Positions 1-6,605 of a stretch of 9,304 nucleotides of DNA are shown one piece after another. The stretch lies in the NCBI GenBank assembly GCA_002387005.1, contig DGKN01000104.1:10175-19478 (forward strand), given 5' to 3'. Numbering within the stretch: the stretch's first letter is position 1; every line of letters begins with the position of its first letter. The notes beneath the pieces are model-generated. The model was not told where the DNA came from and did not search any database. It saw only the letters and a list, made by a program, of their open reading frames with translations. The position numbers were made by a program, and so were the translations under genes. This DNA is from Propionibacteriaceae bacterium UBA4569. GTDB taxonomy: Bacteria; Actinomycetota; Actinomycetes; Propionibacteriales; Propionibacteriaceae.

Positions 1-193
1 GGTCCAGCGAGTGCGCGATTCCGGCGTCGACAAGGCCATCTGCTTCAGCCACGGGCACGCCTCCCGCGTCCTGGCGCTGTGCTGGCTCGACATCGACATC
101 GCCCGCGGGCAGTCATTTCCCTTGGCAACGGGGCGGGTGTGCGTGCTCGGCCATGAAAAGGAGTCCCCGGCCATCGTGCGCTGGAACTTCTGA
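1..193 (+). CDS. Histidine phosphatase family protein, C-terminal fragment
   Basis: Only the last ~63 codons are in the window, reading in frame from base 2 to the TGA at 191-193. The fragment contains C-F-S-H-G-H, with the His at 50-52 followed by Gly. This matches the second catalytic histidine that histidine phosphatases carry near the C-terminus. The following stretch (RVLALCWLDID, then LATGRVCVLGHE and a terminal VRWNF) resembles the C-terminal end of the small stand-alone actinobacterial phosphatases of the phosphoglycerate mutase/SixA superfamily, which are cytosolic. The N-terminal RHG motif with the phospho-accepting histidine lies outside the window, so substrate and activity cannot be judged. 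The gene converges on the MFS exporter with 114 bp between the two stop codons. It could also be the C-terminal half of a fused RNase H/phosphatase, but the fragment cannot show this. Confidence 0.8.
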   Translation, partial: VQRVRDSGVDKAICFSHGHASRVLALCWLDIDIARGQSFPLATGRVCVLGHEKESPAIVRWNF

Positions 194-307
194 CCAGCCA
201 CGGGGAGGTGTGGAGAATCTTCCTTGTCGGGCCGTCGCTCCCACGGTGTGCCGCTGCTGTACAAGGGCAATCACGTCAGCCAGACGGACCTACCCCGGGC
301 CTGTGTA
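194..307. other. Convergent intergenic region, no recognised element
   Basis: This 114-bp stretch lies between the stop codons of the phosphatase (+) and the MFS exporter (-). I see no strong GC hairpin with a T-run, no tRNA and no conserved short gene. Termination of both transcripts presumably occurs here or within the opposing gene, but no site can be assigned. Confidence 0.4.
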
Positions 308-1528
308 TCAGTCGAAGCTCTCGGCGCGCAGCCGGCGCGCGACCGGCACCAGGATCGCCAGCCCCAGCAAGCTGGCGATGCTCATCACCAGCGGGATCGG
401 ACGTGAGGTGCCGTCGGCCAATGCACCGACCAGCGGCGTGACGATCGCTCCCATCGCGAACTGTCCGGCACCGAGCAGGGCGGCGGCGGTGCCGGCTGAC
501 TCACCGTGACGGTGCAGTGCGACGGCGGGACCGTTGGGCAGCGAGATGCCCAGCCCGCCCATCACGACGAACATCGGGGCGAGGAAACCGGCCAGCCCAA
601 AGGTCTGGTTCCAGGCCAGTGCCAGCATCACCAGCGAGCCGAAACTCATCACGGACAGCCCAACCATCAGGCCGCGCACCGGCCCCACCCGACGCACGAG
701 CCGCGGGTTCAGCTGGCTGGCGAGAGACAACCCCAACGACATCGTGGCGAAGGCGACGCCGAAGACCTGTGGCGACAGCCCGAAGACGTCCTGCATCACG
801 AAGGACGAACCCGACACATAGGCGAACAGCGAGGTGAACACCAGTGAGCCGACCATCACGACCGCGATGAACAGCTTGTCGGAGAGCACCCGGCGGTAGG
901 CCGCGAGGGTGGAGCCCAGGTTCGGGGCGATCCGTCGCTGCGGTGGCAGGGTCTCCGGCAACTGGCGCCGGGCCAGCACGATCAACGCGCATGCTGCCAG
1001 GGAGAGGATGACGAAGACACCGCGCCAAGTGGTGAAGGTCAACAGCCCCGAACCGACCAGCGGAGCCAGGATCGGCGCCAGACCCGTGATCAGCGCGAGC
1101 CGGCTCAACAGTTCCGCGGCCTTCATGCCGCGGAAGAGGTCCCGGATCACGGCCTGCGAGGTGACCGCGACCGCGGCGGCGCACAGGCCCTGCAACGCAC
1201 GTCCGGCCAGCAGCACCCAGATCGACGGCGCCAACCCGCAGATCACGCTGGCGATCGCGTGGCCGGCCAAGCCGATCAGCAGGGGCCGGCGTCGGCCGAA
1301 GGTGTCGGAGAGCGGTCCGAAGAAGAGCTGGCCCAGCCCAAGGCCCATCATCATCGCGCTCAGGGTCAGTTGGGCCTGGGAATCGGTCGCGTCCAGCTGG
1401 CGGGCGAGGGTGGGCAGCGCGGGTAGGTAGGTGTCGATCGTCATCGGGCCGAGGGCGCCGAGGCAACCCAGCACGACCACCAGTTTCAGGTAGTCGCGGC
1501 CCGTGGGCCCGGTGGTGTCGTGCGCCAT
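308..1528 (-). CDS. Bcr/CflA-type MFS multidrug efflux transporter
   Basis: This is a predicted 406-residue inner-membrane proton-driven exporter of the drug:H+ antiporter 12-helix type. The N-terminal helix carries the Bcr/CflA signature GALGPMTIDTYLPALPTL (residues 24-41, with Asp32 in the membrane). MFS motif A, GPLSDTFGRRRPL, is at 71-83 between helices 2 and 3. Arg110 lies in helix 4 and a Gly/Pro-rich motif C-like stretch (GLAPILAPLVGSGL) at 149-162 in helix 5. The length is typical of the family. I chose the ATG at 1528 because GAGAGG lies just upstream of it, and because the alternative ATG at 1555 would overlap the candidate -10 box. The gene is monocistronic, divergent from the zinc-ribbon gene and convergent with the phosphatase. 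The substrate cannot be predicted; homologues include bicyclomycin, sulfonamide and chloramphenicol exporters. The same reading frame stays open upstream to 2770, but that part is shadow coding. Confidence 0.88.
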   Translation of the reverse strand: MAHDTTGPTGRDYLKLVVVLGCLGALGPMTIDTYLPALPTLARQLDATDSQAQLTLSAMMMGLGLGQLFFGPLSDTFGRRRPLLIGLAGHAIASVICGLAPSIWVLLAGRALQGLCAAAVAVTSQAVIRDLFRGMKAAELLSRLALITGLAPILAPLVGSGLLTFTTWRGVFVILSLAACALIVLARRQLPETLPPQRRIAPNLGSTLAAYRRVLSDKLFIAVVMVGSLVFTSLFAYVSGSSFVMQDVFGLSPQVFGVAFATMSLGLSLASQLNPRLVRRVGPVRGLMVGLSVMSFGSLVMLALAWNQTFGLAGFLAPMFVVMGGLGISLPNGPAVALHRHGESAGTAAALLGAGQFAMGAIVTPLVGALADGTSRPIPLVMSIASLLGLAILVPVARRLRAESFD

Positions 1529-1553
1529 CGTGGCCTCTCGTCGGGAACGGTCC

Positions 1554-1559
1554 ATCTTA
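1554..1559 (-). promoter_or_regulatory. Candidate -10 box of the MFS exporter
   Basis: On the minus strand this reads TAAGAT, fitting the actinobacterial TANNNT -10 consensus. Its 3' end lies 25 nt before the ATG at 1528, leaving room for a leader of about 19 nt that includes the GAGAGG ribosome binding site. No convincing -35 is visible. Confidence 0.4.
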
Positions 1560-1582
1560 CGACGAGGCAGCGGGTGCACCAG

Positions 1583-1611
1583 TTCTTGTGGGGGAATCGG
1601 GCCGGTAGGCT
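1583..1611 (+). promoter_or_regulatory. Candidate promoter of the zinc-ribbon gene
   Basis: TTCTTG (1583-1588) is followed by a 17-bp spacer and TAGGCT (1606-1611), a good TANNNT -10 box. Transcription would start near 1618, giving a leader of about 22 nt that contains GAGAGG at 1629-1634. The -35 match is modest. Confidence 0.5.
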
Positions 1612-1639
1612 GGGGTTTCACCTGAACAGAGAGGCCACC

Positions 1640-2386
1640 ATGCGCGCCGAACCGGCTGCCCAGCTGCGACTGCTCGATCTCGCCGCCATCGACTCCGAGA
1701 TCGCCCGCCTCACGCACCGTCGCAAGACGCTGCCCGAGCTGGCCCAGATCGAGCAGCTGATGGCGCAGCGCGCCACGCTCGTCGAGGAGCAGGTGGCCGC
1801 CGAGACCCGTCTGGGCGACGCCGAGGGCGACCAGGCGCGCATCGAGGCCGATCTCGATCCCACCCGTGCCCGCCTTGAGCGCAACCAGCAGCGGGTCGAC
1901 TCCGGCTCGGTCACCGACACGAAGGCGCTCGCCGGTCTGGTCGACGAGATCGAGCACCTCAAGCGCCGCATCGGCAAGCTGGAGGACCAGGAGCTGGACG
2001 CCATGGAGGTCATCGAGAACCTCACGCATGCCCGCGACAAGGTGTCCAGCGAGCGCGAGGCGCTCGAGACCCGCATCCGCGAGCTGATGACCCGCCGCAA
2101 CGACGAGTTCGCAGCCATCGACGCGCAGGTGGCCGACCGCACCTCCGAGCGTGACGCGCAACGGCGTCTGGTGCCCACTGACCTCATGGGCCTCTACGAC
2201 AAGATCGCCGCCCGCAGCGGGCTGGGGGCTGCCGCCCTCAAGGCACGCCGCTGCACCGGCTGCCAGCTCGAGGCCAATGCCGCAGACCTGCGACGCTACG
2301 CGGACGCCGCCCCCGACGAGGTGCTGCGCTGCGAGGAGTGCGATCGCATCCTGGTGCGCACCAAGGAGTCCGGCCTGCCCGAGTGA
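1640..2386 (+). CDS. Coiled-coil/C4 zinc-ribbon protein (zf-RING_7, COG1579 family)
   Basis: This is a 248-residue cytosolic protein with the two-part structure of the COG1579/zf-RING_7 family, whose M. tuberculosis member is Rv2229c. Residues ~8-175 are a long, highly charged helical hairpin rich in Glu, Arg and Leu, predicted coiled coil. They include the family segment SGSVTDTKALAGLVDEIEHL (88-107). Residues 205-234 form a zinc ribbon with ligands Cys205-x2-Cys208 and Cys231-x2-Cys234. The family is commonly proposed to act in nucleic-acid or translation-related processes, and some members are linked to hibernation or surface signalling. The exact role here is unknown. The ATG at 1640 is chosen because GAGAGG precedes it at proper spacing and a TAGGCT box lies upstream; an in-frame GTG at 1520 would overlap the exporter gene. 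In many actinobacteria the neighbours are Nif3 and RNase H/phosphatase genes. Here an RNB nuclease follows instead. Confidence 0.88.
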   Translation: MRAEPAAQLRLLDLAAIDSEIARLTHRRKTLPELAQIEQLMAQRATLVEEQVAAETRLGDAEGDQARIEADLDPTRARLERNQQRVDSGSVTDTKALAGLVDEIEHLKRRIGKLEDQELDAMEVIENLTHARDKVSSEREALETRIRELMTRRNDEFAAIDAQVADRTSERDAQRRLVPTDLMGLYDKIAARSGLGAAALKARRCTGCQLEANAADLRRYADAAPDEVLRCEECDRILVRTKESGLPE

Positions 2387-2425
2387 GCTTCGGCGCTGCG
2401 GGTGGCAGGCTGTAGTCCAGCCGAC

Positions 2426-2433
2426 GAGAGGGA
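2426..2433 (+). promoter_or_regulatory. Ribosome binding site of the RNB ribonuclease
   Basis: GAGAGGGA lies 5 nt before the ATG at 2439. It decides this start over the in-frame upstream extension, which reads into the preceding gene in a different frame. A weak -10-like TGTAGT at 2411-2416 could give a separate promoter, but co-transcription with the zinc-ribbon gene 52 bp upstream is as likely. Confidence 0.6.
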
Positions 2434-2438
2434 ACACC

Positions 2439-3893
2439 ATGCCCGCACGCCACCTGCACATCGCTGCCGAGGTCCCCGAGGAGATCCGCGAGGGCATCGC
2501 GCACCTGCGCGAGTCGCTGGAGGTGCCCGAGGCATTCCCGGACGCCGTGCTGGCGCAGGTGCGTGAACGGGTGGCCTCTGGGCCGCTCGACCTGGGGGAG
2601 CGCCAGGACCTGACCGCCATCGGGTTCGTCACCATCGATCCCGAGGGCTCCATGGACCTCGACCAGGCCATGTTCATCGAGCGCGCGGCCGAGGGCGCCA
2701 ACGGTGCCGCCTTCACCGTCTGGTACGCCATCGCCGATGTTGCCGCGTGGGTCGCCCCTGGCGGTGCCATCGACGTCGAGGCGCATCGCCGTGGCCAGAC
2801 CTTCTACGCCCCCAACGAGCGGATTCCGCTTCATCCCAGCGAGGTCAGCGAGCAGGCCGCCAGCCTGCTGGACGACGGCACACCGCGTCCTGCGCTGGTC
2901 TGGAAGATCGAACTCGATGCCCAGGGCAACCAGGTGACGGGCACCGTGGTCCGGGCCACGGTGCGATCCCGCGAGCGCCTCAGCTATGTGCAGGTGCAGG
3001 GCTGGTTGGACGCTGGAACCGCCCCCGAATGGGCGCAACTGCTGCGCGAGGTGGGCACCTTGCGCCAACGGCTCGAGGCTGCCCGCGGTGGCGTCTCGCT
3101 GAACCTGCCCGAGCAGGAGATCACCACCGACGAGCGGGGCTGGCACCTCAGCTACCGGGCGCCGCTGCCCGTTGAGGACTGGAATGCCCAGATCAGCCTG
3201 CTCACCGGCATGGCCGCCGCGAAGATCATGCTGGACGGGGGAGTGGGGATCCTGCGCACCCTGCCGCGGGCCGAACCGTCCGCCGTCGAGCGACTGCGCC
3301 GCACGGCGCGCTCGCTGCACATCGACTGGCCCACCGACATGGGCTACCCCGACTTCGTCCGGTCACTGGACGTCTCCCAGCCCACCCACCTGGCGATGAT
3401 GACCGCCTGTATCGCGTTGTTCCGCGGCGCGGGGTACACACTCGTCGCGGCGGGCGTCGACCCGGCGACCGTCCAGCACGGTGCGCTCGCGGCCAACTAC
3501 GCCCACACGACCGCGCCGCTGCGGCGGCTCGTGGACCGCTACGTCGGTGAGATCTGCGTCCACCTGTGCGCCGGCACCGCGGTGCCACGCTGGACGCTGG
3601 ACGCGCTGTCCGCCCTCCCGGACGAGATGCGTGACTCGGACTCGCGGGCGAAGAAGTTCGAGCGCGGCAATGTGGACCTGGTCGAGGCCCTCGTCATGTC
3701 CCAGCGCGTGGGACAGGTCTTCGCGGCGGTCGTGGTCGAACTGGACCAGAAGTCCGGCGGCACGGTGTCCATCGAGCACCCTGCCATTGAGGCCCGGCTC
3801 AAGGCGGACGGGTTGGAACTGGGCAGCGAGGTCAGCGTCCGGTTGGAGTCGGTCGACCTGGTCGCCGGCAAGGTGGTGCTCTGCCGCGTCTGA
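2439..3893 (+). CDS. Compact RNB-domain ribonuclease (RNase II/R superfamily)
   Basis: This is a 484-residue cytosolic protein, probably a processive 3'-5' exoribonuclease acting in RNA decay. The RNB core starts with TIDPEGSMDLDQA at residues 65-77. Asp67, Asp73 and Asp75 align with E. coli RNase II Asp201, Asp207 and Asp209, whereas Gln76 replaces Asp210. WYAIADVAAWV (95-105) matches the RNB core, and RRGQTFYAPNERIPLHP (117-133) matches the region after the active site. AHTTAPLRRLVDRY (355-368) is the equivalent of the conserved T-S-P-I-R-R motif. About 60 N-terminal residues precede the core, so the two cold-shock OB folds of RNase II/R are missing. The C-terminus (~427-484) looks like a reduced S1-type barrel. 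I recall this compact form with DLDQ in other actinobacteria, so the Gln is probably typical of the subfamily. The gene is in the same orientation as rnpB downstream. Confidence 0.85.
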   Translation: MPARHLHIAAEVPEEIREGIAHLRESLEVPEAFPDAVLAQVRERVASGPLDLGERQDLTAIGFVTIDPEGSMDLDQAMFIERAAEGANGAAFTVWYAIADVAAWVAPGGAIDVEAHRRGQTFYAPNERIPLHPSEVSEQAASLLDDGTPRPALVWKIELDAQGNQVTGTVVRATVRSRERLSYVQVQGWLDAGTAPEWAQLLREVGTLRQRLEAARGGVSLNLPEQEITTDERGWHLSYRAPLPVEDWNAQISLLTGMAAAKIMLDGGVGILRTLPRAEPSAVERLRRTARSLHIDWPTDMGYPDFVRSLDVSQPTHLAMMTACIALFRGAGYTLVAAGVDPATVQHGALAANYAHTTAPLRRLVDRYVGEICVHLCAGTAVPRWTLDALSALPDEMRDSDSRAKKFERGNVDLVEALVMSQRVGQVFAAVVVELDQKSGGTVSIEHPAIEARLKADGLELGSEVSVRLESVDLVAGKVVLCRV

Positions 3894-3937
3894 GGCCCGC
3901 GTCTGAGGCCGGCGTTCGGGCCCCGCATCTGGGGCGG
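3886..3937 (+). repeat. Degenerate 13-bp tandem repeat, about 4 units
   Basis: Four consecutive 13-bp units start at 3886, 3899, 3912 and 3925. The first reads GCGTCTGAGGCCC. The second differs at one base, and the third and fourth match at 9 of 13 positions each. The array begins inside the last codons of the RNB gene, spans its TGA and ends just before the rnpB promoter. Confidence 0.7.
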
Positions 3938-3960
3938 AGAGCCGGAACGGCGCCGACCGC

Positions 3961-3966
3961 TAGGAT
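3961..3966 (+). promoter_or_regulatory. Candidate -10 box of rnpB
   Basis: TAGGAT lies 6 nt before G3973, the first base of the P1 helix, so the implied transcription start agrees with the RNA's 5' end. No good -35 sequence is visible at 16-18 bp upstream. Confidence 0.6.
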
Positions 3967-3972
3967 GGTTCG

Positions 3973-4354
3973 GACGAGTCGGCCGGGTGACCGCGGCGCC
4001 GCAAGGCGTCGAGGAAAGTCCGGACTCCGTAGGGCAGGGTGGTCGGCAACACCGACCCGGAGCGATCCGCGGGACAGTGCCACAGAGAACAGACCGCCAG
4101 CGCGTCACCGAGAGGTGCGCTGCTGGTAAGGGTGAAACGGCGGTGCAAGAGACCACCGGCAGCCCAGGCGACTGGGCTGGCCAGGCAAACCCCACCCGGA
4201 GCAAGACCAAATAGCCAGCATTCGAGGGCTGCCCGCCCGAGCTGGCTGGTAGGTCGCACGGCCACGGCCGAAGGGTGCTGGCAACAGCACTCGCAGATGG
4301 ATGGTCACCGGCCCCGCAAGGGGTCACAAAATCCGGCTTACAGGCCGACTCGTC
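3973..4354 (+). ncRNA. rnpB: RNase P RNA, bacterial type A
   Basis: This is the catalytic RNA of RNase P, which cleaves the 5' leader from precursor tRNAs together with the RnpA protein. The two ends form a perfect 12-bp P1 helix: GACGAGTCGGCC at 3973-3984 pairs with GGCCGACTCGTC at 4343-4354. The universally conserved blocks appear in order: GAGGAAAGTCCGGACTC (4011-4027), CACAGAGAACAGACCGCC (4081-4098), GGTAAGGGTGAAACGG (4125-4140), AGATGGATGG (4295-4304) and ATCCGGCTTACAGGCC (4331-4346). The wording is that of actinobacterial rnpB. The length of about 380 nt is normal for this group. The mature 3' end may extend a few bases past 4354. Open frames across this region are spurious. Confidence 0.97.
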
Positions 4355-4370
4355 ACACTCTGCTGGTGGG

Positions 4371-4398
4371 AGGGGGGAAGACACCCCTTCGCCCCCCT
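4371..4398 (+). terminator. Possible hairpin terminator downstream of rnpB
   Basis: AGGGGGGAAG (4371-4380) can pair with CTT-CG-CCCCCCT (4387-4398), leaving a six-base loop and a two-base bulge. It lies 17 nt past the P1 helix of rnpB. No T-run follows, which is common for GC-rich actinobacterial terminators. It could also terminate map transcripts arriving from the right. Confidence 0.4.
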
Positions 4399-4488
4399 TG
4401 CACTCGGGCGCCCCGCTGCTCGCAGGATCGCAGCTGTGCTCGTGTCCAGAACCGTCCCCGACTTCTTGTCCAGTGGTGCCCGGCCAGC

Positions 4489-5364
4489 TCAGTTGAAGTC
4501 CAGCACCACCGGATCATCAGCCACGGTCAGGATCTGTGCGCCGTCGGACGTGATCACGATCGTCTGCTCGAACTGCGCGCAGCGCGAGCCGTCATTGGTC
4601 AGCACCGTCCAGTCGTCGTCCCATTGGTGCGAGCGGTAGTCGCCCAGGGTCAGCATCGGCTCGATCGTGAAGGTCATCCCTTCCTGCATCGGGGTGTCCA
4701 GTCGCGGCTCGTCATAGTGCAGGATCACCAGGCCGGAATGGAAGGCGGTGTGCACGCCGTGGCCGGTGTAATCGCGCACCACGCCGTAGCCGAAGCGCTT
4801 CGCGTAGCTCTCGATCACCCGTCCGATCACGCTCAGCGGACGCCCCGGACGGCACATCTTGATCGCCCGGTTCATCGCCTCCTGGGTGCGCTGGGTGAGC
4901 AGCTTCGACTCGGCGTCCACGTCACCGCAGAAGAAGGTGAAGCAGTTGTCGCCGTGCACGCCGTCCTTGAAGGCCGTCACGTCAATCTTGACGATGTCGC
5001 CGTCCTCGAGCGGGCGCGCGTCCGGGATCCCGTGGCAGATCACCTCGTTCACGCTGGTGCACACCGATTTCGGGTAGCCCCGGTAGCCGAGCGTGGACGG
5101 GTAGGCCCCGTGGTCGAGCATGTACTCGTGCGCGATCGCGTCCAGTTCGTCGGTGGTGATGCCGGGACGGACGGCCTTGCCGGCCTCGTGCATCGCGCTG
5201 GCCGCGATATTGCCCGCGACCTTGATCTTCTCGATCGTCTCCGGCGACTGCACGTGCGAGCCCCGGTACGGTGAAGGAGCCGGCTTGCCCACGTACTCAG
5301 GACGGGCGATGCTCCCGGGCACGGGACGCATCGGGCTGATGGGATAGGGCTTGATGGCACTCAC
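4489..5364 (-). CDS. map: Methionine aminopeptidase, type I with N-terminal extension (MetAP1c-like)
   Basis: This cytosolic metalloprotease removes the initiator methionine from nascent proteins. The 291-residue product has all five metal ligands of the pita-bread fold: Asp128, Asp139, His202, Glu235 and Glu266. The substrate-site histidines are His111 (in CHGIP) and His209 (in TAFHSG). The ~40-residue N-terminal extension, with proline-rich [11 protein letters not shown] and [10 protein letters not shown], closely matches M. tuberculosis MetAP1c, where it is thought to contact the ribosome. After Asp139 the usual Thr is Asn, and Cys141 follows. The GTG at 5364 is preferred because it keeps the MetAP1c-like N-terminus and lies 8 nt after a TAGACT box. 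No Shine-Dalgarno sequence is present, suggesting a leaderless mRNA. The gene converges on rnpB and diverges from a SPOR-like gene 29 bp away. Confidence 0.95.
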   Translation of the reverse strand: MSAIKPYPISPMRPVPGSIARPEYVGKPAPSPYRGSHVQSPETIEKIKVAGNIAASAMHEAGKAVRPGITTDELDAIAHEYMLDHGAYPSTLGYRGYPKSVCTSVNEVICHGIPDARPLEDGDIVKIDVTAFKDGVHGDNCFTFFCGDVDAESKLLTQRTQEAMNRAIKMCRPGRPLSVIGRVIESYAKRFGYGVVRDYTGHGVHTAFHSGLVILHYDEPRLDTPMQEGMTFTIEPMLTLGDYRSHQWDDDWTVLTNDGSRCAQFEQTIVITSDGAQILTVADDPVVLDFN

Positions 5365-5372
5365 GAAGCCGC

Positions 5373-5378
5373 AGTCTA
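5373..5378 (-). promoter_or_regulatory. Candidate -10 box of map (leaderless start)
   Basis: On the minus strand this reads TAGACT, a good TANNNT box. Its 3' end is 8 nt before the GTG at 5364, so transcription would start at or within 1-2 nt of the start codon. No ribosome binding site is present in between. Confidence 0.55.
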
Positions 5379-5381
5379 GTC

Positions 5382-5388
5382 AGGAGAG
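5382..5388 (+). promoter_or_regulatory. Ribosome binding site of the SPOR-like gene
   Basis: AGGAGAG lies 5 nt before the ATG at 5394 and fixes this start. It is the strongest Shine-Dalgarno sequence near the divergent pair and contrasts with map on the other strand, which has none. Confidence 0.7.
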
Positions 5389-5393
5389 CAACG

Positions 5394-5633
5394 ATGACCG
5401 ACGGACCCTTCTACTGGTCGCTCGTCGACCGCCGAGTCGTGACCGATGCCGACGAGGTCAAGGCCGAGGACCGCCTCGGCCCCTACGCCACCCGCGAGGA
5501 GGCACAGCTCGCGCTCCAGCACGCCCAGGCCAACACCGAGGCCTGGGACGCACAGGAGGATGCCGCCAAGGAGGAGGCCGGCGCAGACGAGTGGGACAAG
5601 GACTCCGAGGGCTGGGGCCCCTTCAAGCACTGA
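5394..5633 (+). CDS. Small acidic SPOR-like protein
   Basis: This is a 79-residue, strongly acidic protein with no signal peptide or membrane segment, so it is probably cytosolic. The N-terminal part (FYWSLVDRRVV, then DRLGPYATREEAQLALQHA at ~27-45) has the pattern of the short actinobacterial proteins annotated as SPOR-domain: an aromatic strand, a G-P-Y turn, then a helix rich in Glu and Ala. The tail (~50-79) is low-complexity, rich in Asp and Glu, with three spaced tryptophans. True SPOR domains bind denuded septal peptidoglycan, but a cytosolic protein could not do so, and the function is unknown. It has a clear AGGAG site. Its promoter must lie in the start of the divergent map gene. 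It converges on the first DUF2510 gene with only 6 bp between stop codons. Confidence 0.75.
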   Translation: MTDGPFYWSLVDRRVVTDADEVKAEDRLGPYATREEAQLALQHAQANTEAWDAQEDAAKEEAGADEWDKDSEGWGPFKH

Positions 5634-5639
5634 TGGGGC

Positions 5640-6551
5640 TCAGCTGGTGGTGAGGGTCGCGATCGCGCCCTCCACCTGCTTCTGGCGGCCCGCATCGTCG
5701 ATGGTGTAGCTGGACACGAACACGCCCAGCGACGTTGGATTGCCCAGGTCGACGACGATCACGTCGACCGTGTCGCCCTTCACCTGCGGCAGGTTCAGCA
5801 TGTTCACGTAGATCTCGCTGCGCAGGTGCCAGGCGGCGTGGCCGTTGATGGTGACGGCCTTGCTGACCAGGTCCTTGCGGCCCGAGTAGCCCAAGTAGTA
5901 CGACGAGGTGGCGAAGCAGCTCATCATCATCTGCGTCGACCGCTTGGGCTGCTCGAAGCCATCCGCGACCGACAGCGCGCCCACCGACACCAGCGAGAAC
6001 CAACCCGAATAGACGGTGTCGGTCTGGGCGCCCATGTCATAGGTCCACGGCATCGAGAAGTTGTCGGCGTCGTCCCAGCCCTCGACCCGGTCGAAGGCCA
6101 ACCCGCCGCCGGTGATCTGGCTGCCGGAGTTCGGGTGCACGTCACCGCCGCCGACCGGGCACGCCACCATCGCCCCGCCCGAGGGCGCCGGGTCGTCCGA
6201 GCCGCTGGCCGATGGTGAGGGGGTGGGGGAGGACGACCTCTCGTCCCAGGACGAGATCGTCGGCGTTGATGAGTTCGTGTCCTCGGCAACCATGCCGCCG
6301 CCCCCGTCGCGGCTGCGCCACCACAGGAAACCCGACACCAGCAGGGCCAGCACCAGCAGGCCGACGAGCAGCGGCATCAAGGCGCCGCGACGATCGTCGC
6401 GGCCACTACCCTCGCCAGAGCCCGGACCGATGCCGGGGACGGGCGCACTGCTCGGCTGGGCCGTCGTCTCGGACGACCACTGCCGGCCGTCCCAGTAGCG
6501 GAACCGGCCAGGCGTCCCCGCAGGGTCTGGGTACCAACCAGGCATCGACAT
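5640..6551 (-). CDS. DUF2510 single-pass membrane protein, paralog A
   Basis: This is a 303-residue protein of unknown function. Residues 4-30 are a DUF2510 module: GWYPDP, then FRYWDG and W25. A polar linker (31-57) leads to one membrane helix (~58-78, ending LWWRSR). A Ser/Thr/Pro-rich stretch (~92-126) and an outer domain of ~180 residues follow. The inferred topology is N-in, C-out, based on RDDRR before the helix. Cys131 and Cys212 are the only obvious outer cysteines and match Cys125 and Cys207 of the adjacent paralog, so a disulfide is plausible. The start MSMPGW gives the same N-terminal length as the paralog. It lies 7 nt after a TACACT box and has no Shine-Dalgarno site. The gene lies 54 bp after the paralog on the same strand and probably arose by tandem duplication. 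I recognise no catalytic motif. Confidence 0.85.
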   Translation of the reverse strand: MSMPGWYPDPAGTPGRFRYWDGRQWSSETTAQPSSAPVPGIGPGSGEGSGRDDRRGALMPLLVGLLVLALLVSGFLWWRSRDGGGGMVAEDTNSSTPTISSWDERSSSPTPSPSASGSDDPAPSGGAMVACPVGGGDVHPNSGSQITGGGLAFDRVEGWDDADNFSMPWTYDMGAQTDTVYSGWFSLVSVGALSVADGFEQPKRSTQMMMSCFATSSYYLGYSGRKDLVSKAVTINGHAAWHLRSEIYVNMLNLPQVKGDTVDVIVVDLGNPTSLGVFVSSYTIDDAGRQKQVEGAIATLTTS

Positions 6552-6558
6552 GGCGCCC

Positions 6559-6564
6559 AGTGTA
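6559..6564 (-). promoter_or_regulatory. Candidate -10 box of DUF2510 paralog A (leaderless start)
   Basis: On the minus strand this reads TACACT, followed by 7 nt and the ATG at 6551. The spacing fits transcription starting at the A of the ATG. It suggests paralog A can be transcribed separately from paralog B. Confidence 0.5.
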
Positions 6565-6605
6565 GGAGCCGAAGGGGCGGCCGCCACTGCTGCCCAGAGC
6601 GCTGG

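Larger units (their letters stand above)
1526..1642. repeat. Inverted repeat spanning the divergent exporter/zinc-ribbon starts
   Basis: The left arm CATCGTGGCCTCTC (1526-1539) and right arm GAGAGGCCACCATG (1629-1642) are reverse complements at 13 of 14 positions, separated by 89 bp. Each arm is the ribosome binding site plus start codon of one of the two divergent genes, so both mRNAs begin translation in almost the same sequence. Confidence 0.7.

Noticed and set aside
1529..2770. The exporter's minus-strand frame remains open far upstream, giving an 820-residue frame.
   Set aside because: The extension runs antisense to the zinc-ribbon and RNB genes, is low-complexity in composition and has no family motifs. 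The ribosome site and -10 box support the start at 1528.
4477..4510. A tRNA-like 5' end: GCCCGGCCAGCTCAGTTG resembles an acceptor stem plus D-arm.
   Set aside because: No anticodon stem, TTCGA T-arm or matching 3' acceptor strand follows, and the sequence overlaps the end of map on the other strand.
3987..5274. Open frames on both strands across rnpB, including a 411-residue plus-strand frame that continues antisense to map.
   Set aside because: They overlap an unambiguous RNase P RNA and the real map gene and show no recognisable protein motifs.
5351..5380. A plus-strand promoter TTGATG-N18-TCTAGT for the SPOR-like gene.
   Set aside because: The implied transcription start near 5387 would fall inside the gene's own ribosome binding site, and the -10 match is poor.
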